A stretch of 10,921 nucleotides of DNA from CAZBLP01 sp964492825. Lineage in GTDB: Bacteria > DYJV01. Below, in pieces: positions 1 to 5,565 of the stretch; the first letter of the stretch is position 1; the number at the start of each line of letters is the position of its first letter. The position numbers and the translations under genes are program-made. The stretch lies in NCBI GenBank assembly GCA_964492825.1, contig CAZBLP010000058.1, positions 1 to 10,921 on the forward strand, given 5' to 3'. The notes beneath the pieces were generated by a model, which made no database searches, had not been told where the DNA came from, and saw only the letters and a program-made list of their open reading frames with translations.

Positions 1-650
1 GTTTTAGGAATAGATTTTTCAGATATTTGAATATCTCTTTTATCATCTATACGCTTATACATTAATTTAAAAAAGTCTTTATAAATTTCAGGTATGAAAA
101 CAGTATGTGGCTTAGGCACAAGTGTTTTAAAACACCAAAATGCAGATACTCTGCCGGCAGCACTTTCTTCTTTCTGATATGCTGATGCAGGCATAAGATC
201 TGTTTCAATTGCAGTTGTAATCCACTTTAAATTGTAACATAATTTTTGGCTATATGGATGATTGCAAACAGGCTCGCCATATACTCCTTCTATGCCCTCT
301 TCTTTACCAATCTCTTCGCTTAATGCTGTCATTCTTGAAAAAAGTTTCTCAGTATTTCTATATTCTTTAATAACAACTCCGCTCCCACTCTCATAAATTT
401 TCAAATTGCAAGGATTAGAATTAAACAAAGATAAATGACCTACAACTTCACCATTAACAGTTTTGGCAATAATAGAGATCACTCTTTTTGCATTGTTTTC
501 TTTAATTAATTTCTCAGGGTTAATATAGGTATCTATTGGATATCCTTTTCCATACACAGCTTTAAAACATTTTGTAACTCCTTCAGCATATTTATCTGTA
601 AACCGCTCTATAACAACTTTTTGTTTAGGTTTTACATAATATTTAGACAT
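1..650 (-). CDS. GNAT-family acetyltransferase-like protein, RsbW-GNAT family (partial, C-terminus outside window)
   Basis: The frame opens at an ATG at 648-650 and stays open for 216 codons to the window edge, so the C-terminus is missing. A GGAG lies 9 bases before the ATG. Residues ~11-155 look like a GNAT domain: NGEVVGHLSLF (67-76) resembles GNAT strand beta-4, and GVYGEPVCNHPYSQK (122-136) matches a block I recall from GNAT domains that follow RsbW-like ATPase domains in deltaproteobacterial proteins. After it comes FWCFKTL...PHTVFIPEIY (171-190), which has a counterpart (AWCHEEL...LFLPRKV) in the protein at 8975-10261, so the two are probably paralogues. This one begins directly at the GNAT domain, with no ATPase domain in front. 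The acetyl-CoA loop, usually R/Q-x-x-G-x-G/A, reads YRNTEKL (97-103), so catalysis is uncertain. It follows the amidohydrolase gene after 57 bases and may have its own promoter. The family call is fairly firm; substrate and activity are unknown. Confidence 0.75.
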   Translation of the reverse strand, partial: MSKYYVKPKQKVVIERFTDKYAEGVTKCFKAVYGKGYPIDTYINPEKLIKENNAKRVISIIAKTVNGEVVGHLSLFNSNPCNLKIYESGSGVVIKEYRNTEKLFSRMTALSEEIGKEEGIEGVYGEPVCNHPYSQKLCYNLKWITTAIETDLMPASAYQKEESAAGRVSAFWCFKTLVPKPHTVFIPEIYKDFFKLMYKRIDDKRDIQISEKSIPK

Positions 651-673
651 TTTTAAATACTCCTATCTTTAAT

Positions 674-701
674 AATCTATGTTTCATTGTTTAATTGCCA
701 A
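674..701 (-). promoter_or_regulatory. Possible sigma70-like promoter for the left-edge GNAT gene
   Basis: Read on the minus strand, TTGGCA (696-701; 5 of 6 matches to TTGACA) is followed after 16 bases by TAGATT (674-679; 4 of 6 matches to TATAAT). It lies in the 57-base gap between the amidohydrolase stop and the GNAT start. It would give a leader of about 20 bases that contains the GGAG ribosome-binding site. In DNA this AT-rich, such matches arise by chance, so this is tentative. Confidence 0.3.
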
Positions 702-707
702 TAAATA

Positions 708-1856
708 TCAGAACATTTTATACATAACAGGTATTTTTTCCAAATAATTAAAATTTTTTAAAATAAATTCATAATTAATTTCATTTTCAGGGTATTTTAA
801 TAAAATAAAATTTGCATAACTATTCTTTTTAAAAGCATGGTATTTATCAGATAAAAAGAGGGATTTTACTCCATTAACTGTTAATGCTTTAAATAAACAC
901 TCTGAAATGTCTTTTTGATAATTTTCTAAAATAAAGAGCGCTTCATTTACCACATTTAAATCATCATTGCTTGCAATGCTGTCTGTACCAAGTGCAAAAG
1001 GTATCTTGTTTTGAATAAAAAAGTCGAAATTCAACCTGTTTTTCAATTTTACATTACTTCTTGGACATAATATTGGAATGATTTTATCTTTGAATTTTTT
1101 TAAAAAATTTTCAAAAAATGAAGTTAAATAACATAAGTGAACAAAATTAACTTTAAGATGGTATTTGTTTATTAAATGCAGAATAAATTTCTCTGTATCA
1201 GGTTTGTTTTTAAGTGGTTTTAACCCTGTAAATCTATACAATTTATTAATAATATCCCCTGAGTTTTCATAAAGATATTCTATTTCATATTTTGATTCAA
1301 ACAAATGAATAGAAAGAGGTTTATGCAATGAAAAAATTTTTTCCATTAATAAAGGATGAACAGTAAAAAAAGTATGAGGTGATAATTTTTGGAAGTTTTT
1401 AATTTGTTCAAATTTTAAAGAAATATCTTCTTCTTTGTAGCAGATAATTTCAGCAAAATTAAATTCATTTAAAGCATAAAAAAAGGGTGATACAATGTTT
1501 CCATAATAAAAAGTAAAGTATTTATATAATTTTTCTTTGCCTGTTTTTAATGCATTTTTAAAAAAAACATTATCTTTGCTTCTTTTTTCTTTGATTAATG
1601 AAAGCACCCAATTAATATGTGATGAAAAATCCAAATTCTTTTTGTCAAGATTTGTAAGCTCAAGATGAGTATGGGCATTAACAATAGGTGGTATTGCAAT
1701 ATAATTGCCAAAATCTTCTGTTTTTTTATCAGGGTATTTTCTAAATATATTGTTAAAACCACCTGTATCTTTTATTAATCCGTTTTCTATAACTATACCT
1801 ATATCTTTAATTGGATTTTTGTTAAAATCAATTATAAATTTAACTCTGTAAATCAT
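708..1856 (-). CDS. Metal-dependent amidohydrolase (ATZ/TRZ, SAH/aminofutalosine deaminase-like)
   Basis: This is a 382-residue cytosolic amidohydrolase-superfamily protein with the TIM-barrel metal-site motifs in order: NAHTHLE (H62 and H64), SPHTFFTV (H161), SIHLFES (H184 and E187), FVHL (H240), LCPRSN (263-268) and GTDSIASNDD (D292). The set H62/H64/H184/D292 with E187 and H240 corresponds to the metal ligands and catalytic Glu/His of the S-adenosylhomocysteine/5'-methylthioadenosine deaminase and chlorohydrolase group, so hydrolytic deamination of an N-heterocycle is the likely reaction. The same group includes the aminodeoxyfutalosine deaminases of the alternative menaquinone pathway. 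No other menaquinone gene is nearby, so I do not choose between them. The short N-terminal beta segment (1-50) and the C-terminal end belong to the family's small sandwich domain. The ATG lies 6 bases after the SGNH hydrolase stop and lacks a clear Shine-Dalgarno, which suggests translational coupling. Length is slightly below the usual 400-440 residues. Family sure; substrate unknown. Confidence 0.85.
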   Translation of the reverse strand: MIYRVKFIIDFNKNPIKDIGIVIENGLIKDTGGFNNIFRKYPDKKTEDFGNYIAIPPIVNAHTHLELTNLDKKNLDFSSHINWVLSLIKEKRSKDNVFFKNALKTGKEKLYKYFTFYYGNIVSPFFYALNEFNFAEIICYKEEDISLKFEQIKNFQKLSPHTFFTVHPLLMEKIFSLHKPLSIHLFESKYEIEYLYENSGDIINKLYRFTGLKPLKNKPDTEKFILHLINKYHLKVNFVHLCYLTSFFENFLKKFKDKIIPILCPRSNVKLKNRLNFDFFIQNKIPFALGTDSIASNDDLNVVNEALFILENYQKDISECLFKALTVNGVKSLFLSDKYHAFKKNSYANFILLKYPENEINYEFILKNFNYLEKIPVMYKMF

Positions 1857-1862
1857 TTTTAT

Positions 1863-2939
1863 TTACTGCCACCATCCCAAATTTTTAATTTTATTAAAAA
1901 TTGCATTTGCTGCTACTTTATGCCCTGTTTCATTCCAGTGAACAACATCAAGATACATTTCATATCTTCTGGGATGATTCCAGAATAGTTCCATAAAATT
2001 TAAACCTGTAGCAGAAAGCTCGCTGCTGAATTCATTTACCCAAAAATCGCTAAATTCAATCATAGGCAAACCTGTGGTTTTAAGGCTTTCACGCCAATTG
2101 CTTTGAATTGTATCAAGTTGAGGCGGAGCTTCTTTCAGGCTATCTGGAGAATATGCCATTGTTCCAGTTGTTAAAATAACCTTTGAGCCCATACCTTTTG
2201 CCTGATTTATAATATCCATTGCTTTTTCAAGAATAATGTCCTTGCATTCATTATATTTAAACACATTTGAATTGCTCTCAAAACCTTTTCTTTCTGTAAT
2301 TTTTTTTCTTCTGTAAACAAAATATAAACAACTATGAAAAAGAAATTTTTTCCACCATTTGCTTTTTTTCTGTTGTTTTAATATAAAATCCAATGGCCAA
2401 GACATGCCAGGCTGCCATTTGTCACCAAAAACATAAGCTTGAGTAATATCATTTAATCCCATTTGAATTAATAAAATATCAGGTTTTATGGATTTTAAAG
2501 TATTTTGCCACCATGTTAAATATTGAATTACATTATACCCTGGAAAGCCTGCATTTAAAATATCCCAATTATTAATCCCATTGTTTTTAAGTATTTTTTC
2601 AAGCTGATAACACCATAATCCTTTCTCATTTAAAAGTTTTGAACCAAAAAATAATGATTCTCCAATTAAAAGGAGTTTTTTTTTATTCTTGCCTGTTTCC
2701 GGCTCTGAACTCCTCATTCCAAAACTGTTGATATTTACAAGTTTAGAGCAAAAACCTCTTTTAAATTGAAAATATAAAGGTGGATCTGCTTTTTCAAGAA
2801 ATTCATTATAAGGATATTCTCCTATACTTTTTGAATGCCATGGAAGCCTGAACCTGTTTTTATAATATATTCTTGCTCCTATTTCCATGCATAATCCTAT
2901 TCCTATAATACAGCCTAAAATATTAGTTGTTATACTCAT
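1863..2939 (-). CDS. SGNH/GDSL-type hydrolase with N-terminal membrane anchor
   Basis: The 358-residue protein begins with a hydrophobic segment (about 6-22) followed by basic residues, consistent with an uncleaved anchor placing the enzyme outside the cytoplasm. The SGNH blocks are present in order: LIGESLFFG (91-99; nucleophile S95, with GES instead of the usual GDS), NAGFPGY (129-135; oxyanion Gly131), QMGLNDI (159-165; N163) and DVVHWNETGH (331-340; catalytic D331 and H334). The family hydrolyses O-acyl esters or thioesters on lipids, sugars or polymers; nothing here identifies the substrate. A basic, Trp-rich stretch (189-218) between blocks III and V could sit on the membrane. The ATG is preceded by AAAGGAG at 4-base spacing and lies inside the MFS gene: the two overlap by 17 bases, so they are co-transcribed and probably translationally coupled. 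Fold and catalytic set are confident; the role is not. Confidence 0.85.
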   Translation of the reverse strand: MSITTNILGCIIGIGLCMEIGARIYYKNRFRLPWHSKSIGEYPYNEFLEKADPPLYFQFKRGFCSKLVNINSFGMRSSEPETGKNKKKLLLIGESLFFGSKLLNEKGLWCYQLEKILKNNGINNWDILNAGFPGYNVIQYLTWWQNTLKSIKPDILLIQMGLNDITQAYVFGDKWQPGMSWPLDFILKQQKKSKWWKKFLFHSCLYFVYRRKKITERKGFESNSNVFKYNECKDIILEKAMDIINQAKGMGSKVILTTGTMAYSPDSLKEAPPQLDTIQSNWRESLKTTGLPMIEFSDFWVNEFSSELSATGLNFMELFWNHPRRYEMYLDVVHWNETGHKVAANAIFNKIKNLGWWQ

Positions 2940-4113
2940 AATTCTCCTTTGTCTGGTAATATATATAAAATATTAATCCTATTGATATTAAGCAAATTAT
3001 ACCGCAAACAAGGAAAATTGCTTCATAGTTCCATTTGCTTAAAATTATTCCACCAATTAAAGAACCTATAAAAAAACCTCCCTGAAACATTTCTACACCT
3101 ATGTTGCTATTAAAAGCTCTTAATTTTGGTTTTGATAAATCAAATAATAAACTGTTAATTAGGGGAATTGCAATGCCTATTCCCAAGCCAAATAACACTG
3201 CAACAAATAGAAACATAATCACACTGTAAAACATTGCAAGGATAAAATATGACACTGCCATTAACATCATTGACACACCAAGAAATGTAATTTTGTTTAC
3301 ACGGTCAAAATAAGAGCTGCAAAAAATCCTCACGCCTATTTCCATAAAAGTGGAGATTGTAAAAAACCACCCGGGATTGGGCATATTATGTTTAATACCA
3401 TAACCTTTTATATAAAAAAAAGTAGCTGCAAAAGATGTAAATAAAAAAAGTGAAATTAAAAATAACAATATTATGTTAATGTCAGTTAAATTTTCAATAA
3501 ACTCTTTTTTTGTAATTTTAGCTTTTTCCTTTTCTTTGGCTGAAATTTTTTCAGTTTTTTTAAGAAATAAAATTAAAAAAGTCCCTATTAACAGCAATAA
3601 ACCAAAATATATTAAAATTGAAACAAATGAAAATTTTGATGTTAAAGGTTTAAGAAGCGGTGGAAGCACTGCAAAAGGCAAAATAGTAATTATGCCTATA
3701 ATACCAAATGCCTTGCCACTTTGATCAGGAGGCACTGAAGCAACAATAGCTGACATAATCCCAGTGCCAAGAACAACATAAGCTAAGCCGTGGAATATTC
3801 TTACAATAATTATTCCTGTGATATTGATAGTAAATGAATATAAGATTAAAGATAAAACAACTGCAATTGAGCTGAAAATAATAATTTTTTTTGCATTTAA
3901 AGGAGTAATAACAGCGCTGATTAATGGTCTTATTATTAAACCTGTGAGAGAATAAACACTTATAACTATACCAATCCATTCAGGATTAATTCCAAGTTTA
4001 TATTGAAGGTAAGATGGAAATTGGAAAAAAACAGCTATATTGCAATATGAAAGAAAAAGAAAAATATTTAAAATAATGAAATTATTATTAAAAATTTTCT
4101 TTTCTACAGCCAT
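2923..4113 (-). CDS. MFS transporter, 12 transmembrane segments
   Basis: This 396-residue inner-membrane protein has about twelve hydrophobic segments: roughly 12-33, 45-68, 76-97, 101-124, 136-155, 164-184, then 212-233, 249-268, 276-293, 297-320, 341-360 and 366-387. A lysine-rich cytoplasmic loop (185-211) separates the two six-helix halves, as in the major facilitator superfamily. The loop 2-3 region (IRPLISAVITPLNAKK, 61-76) is a degenerate version of MFS motif A, and the loop 8-9 counterpart (VRIFCSSYFDRVNK, 261-274) keeps the DR pair. RIFHGLAYVVLGTG (105-118) fits the TM4 pattern. It resembles the broad arabinose-efflux-like subgroup; substrate and direction cannot be read. Its ATG overlaps the end of the 2Fe-2S/FAD subunit gene by 10 bases, with a GGAG inside that gene, so it is tied to the molybdenum hydroxylase and may move that enzyme's substrate or product (inference). 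Confidence 0.88.
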   Translation of the reverse strand: MAVEKKIFNNNFIILNIFLFLSYCNIAVFFQFPSYLQYKLGINPEWIGIVISVYSLTGLIIRPLISAVITPLNAKKIIIFSSIAVVLSLILYSFTINITGIIIVRIFHGLAYVVLGTGIMSAIVASVPPDQSGKAFGIIGIITILPFAVLPPLLKPLTSKFSFVSILIYFGLLLLIGTFLILFLKKTEKISAKEKEKAKITKKEFIENLTDINIILLFLISLFLFTSFAATFFYIKGYGIKHNMPNPGWFFTISTFMEIGVRIFCSSYFDRVNKITFLGVSMMLMAVSYFILAMFYSVIMFLFVAVLFGLGIGIAIPLINSLLFDLSKPKLRAFNSNIGVEMFQGGFFIGSLIGGIILSKWNYEAIFLVCGIICLISIGLIFYIYYQTKENYEYNN

Positions 4114-5474
4114 AGCTGCTCCAATCTTAAAAGCAGATTTTTTGATAAAGCCAATCTGTAAGTTACACTTGCTCTAATATCATCAATTGGTGAAACAGTG
4201 TCATCAATTAATGGGAAAACTGATTTTATTACTTTCTCACTTAATTTTTGCCCAATTAATTTATTTTCTATTTTTTCAGATACAACAACTGTTGGAGCAA
4301 CACTTCCCCATGCAATTTTAATTTGTTCAATTATTTTTTTTGAAGAAATATTTGCAATAATGGCTATTCCAGCAATGGAAATAGAAAGAGCATTTCTTTG
4401 GCCAACTTTTTCATAATATTGAAAATTATATTCAGGCTTCTTTTTTATCTTTATTCCATAAATAATTTCGCCATGCTCTAAGTCAGTTTTTCCAGAACCT
4501 AAGATAAAATCTTTAATGGAAACTTCCCTTTTGTGACTTTTACTTCTTATTTCAAGAACAGCTTCAAGTACATAAAGAGGTGGCAATGTGTCTCCTGCAG
4601 GAGAAGCTGTGCAAATATTTCCTCCAATTGTGCCCATATGTCTGATTTGAGGAGAGCCGATTACATTAAGCGCCTGCATTAAAACAGGAAAATTTTTCTC
4701 AATAAGATGATTTTCAGTTAAAGAAACAAAAGTAGAGCCAGCTCCTATAAATATTTTATCTTCTCTTTCTTTTACTATTTTTAATTCTTGAATTTTTTCA
4801 ATACAAATAAGATTTTTTTCATATGGAATAATTTGTTTTCGCCTTTTTGTTAATATATCAGTACCTCCTGAATATAAAATTGCATCAGGATATTTTTCCA
4901 TAATATTCCATAATTCATCAAGAGTTAATGGTAAAAAAACTTTGGCTTTTTCATTAAATCTATCTTTATTAATCAGGAGAGGAGTATAATCCATTTTTTC
5001 AAACTTATCTATTTTAGCTGATTTTTCTGAAGCTGCTTCAATAGCATCGACAATTTTCTGATAACCTGTACAACGACATATATTTCCACTAATACCTTTT
5101 CTGATTTCTTCTCTTGAAAGAATTTTTTTTCTTTTTAATAAATCAATTGTGCTAATAATCATGCCAGGAGTGCAAAAACCACACTGTACAGCACCTTTTT
5201 TAATAAACTCTTCCTGAATGGGGTGAAGTTTTTCTTCTTTTCCAATTCCCTCTATAGTTACAACCTCTTTGCCTTTTAGCTGGGAAGCAAGCATTAGACA
5301 CGCTAATTTACTTTCTCCATTAATTAAAATTGTGCATGAGCCACACTCTCCTGAACCGCACGATTCTTTTGTACCTGTCAAATTTAAATGTTCTCTTAAA
5401 AGGTCAATTACCCTTAAATCTGACGGCACATTATAGCATACATTAACACCGTTTAAATTAAAGTCTATATTCAA
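4104..5474 (-). CDS. Xanthine dehydrogenase-family electron-transfer subunit: fused 2Fe-2S and FAD domains
   Basis: This 456-residue subunit passes electrons from the molybdenum site through two 2Fe-2S clusters to FAD. The N-terminal ferredoxin-like domain holds cluster-binding C39, C44, C47 and C59 (CGSGECGSC...ACL). The helical domain holds C98, C101, C133 and C135 (QCGFCTPG and CRCTG). An FAD-binding domain of the CO-dehydrogenase medium-subunit type spans ~178-340, with YSGGTDI (201-207), IGAGSTF (243-249) and GGNICTASPAGD (284-295). The C-terminal domain (~350-456) ends with DIRASVTYR. The 2Fe-2S and FAD domains are one polypeptide, as in the XdhA subunit of two-subunit bacterial xanthine dehydrogenases, not the separate small and medium chains of CO dehydrogenase. 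All eight cysteines are present, so it should be functional. The start is TTG at 5472-5474, chosen because AGGAG sits 7 bases upstream and the protein begins at the expected place. The partner catalytic subunit is the gene just upstream. Confidence 0.93.
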   Translation of the reverse strand: MNIDFNLNGVNVCYNVPSDLRVIDLLREHLNLTGTKESCGSGECGSCTILINGESKLACLMLASQLKGKEVVTIEGIGKEEKLHPIQEEFIKKGAVQCGFCTPGMIISTIDLLKRKKILSREEIRKGISGNICRCTGYQKIVDAIEAASEKSAKIDKFEKMDYTPLLINKDRFNEKAKVFLPLTLDELWNIMEKYPDAILYSGGTDILTKRRKQIIPYEKNLICIEKIQELKIVKEREDKIFIGAGSTFVSLTENHLIEKNFPVLMQALNVIGSPQIRHMGTIGGNICTASPAGDTLPPLYVLEAVLEIRSKSHKREVSIKDFILGSGKTDLEHGEIIYGIKIKKKPEYNFQYYEKVGQRNALSISIAGIAIIANISSKKIIEQIKIAWGSVAPTVVVSEKIENKLIGQKLSEKVIKSVFPLIDDTVSPIDDIRASVTYRLALSKNLLLRLEQLWL

Positions 5475-5481
5475 AACAAAA

Positions 5482-5486
5482 CTCCT
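5482..5486 (-). promoter_or_regulatory. Ribosome-binding site fixing a TTG start
   Basis: AGGAG on the minus strand ends 7 bases before TTG at 5472-5474. No ATG or GTG in this frame lies between it and the conserved N-terminus of the 2Fe-2S domain, so TTG is the initiation codon. Confidence 0.75.
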
Positions 5487-5498
5487 ATTTTAAATTAG

Positions 5499-5513
5499 TT
5501 AGCCAATAGCTAA
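5499..5513 (-). other. Small inverted repeat in the 75-base gap
   Basis: TTAGC and GCTAA are separated by 5 bases, forming a 5-bp stem between the two hydroxylase subunit genes, about 12 bases upstream of the ribosome-binding site of the second. No T-run follows, so it is not a typical terminator. It could stabilise or process the mRNA, be an operator half-site pair, or be chance. Confidence 0.25.
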
Positions 5514-5520
5514 ATAACTT

Positions 5521-5565
5521 TAAAATCTTACATCACTAAATCCCACTCCCTAAATCCTACATTCC
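5521..5565. repeat. Imperfect tandem repeat of ~14-16 bp, three copies
   Basis: On the plus strand the units are TAAAATCTTACATCAC (5521-5536), TAAATCCCACTCCC (5537-5550) and TAAATCCTACATTCC (5551-5565). All share TAAATC or TAAAATC followed by a C/T-rich half. The repeat crosses the stop codon of the molybdopterin subunit (5550-5552), so the rightmost copy encodes its last residues. It may be a remnant of an intergenic repeat family or a slippage product; no function is evident. Confidence 0.45.

Noticed and set aside
651..707. Rho-independent terminator after the amidohydrolase gene
   Set aside because: No stem-loop followed by a T-run can be found on the minus strand in this gap.
3725..3979. 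Minus-strand open frame of 84 codons in another frame of the MFS gene
   Set aside because: The MFS frame explains the region with clear transmembrane segments; the alternative is rich in Cys, Tyr and Asn with no recognisable motif.
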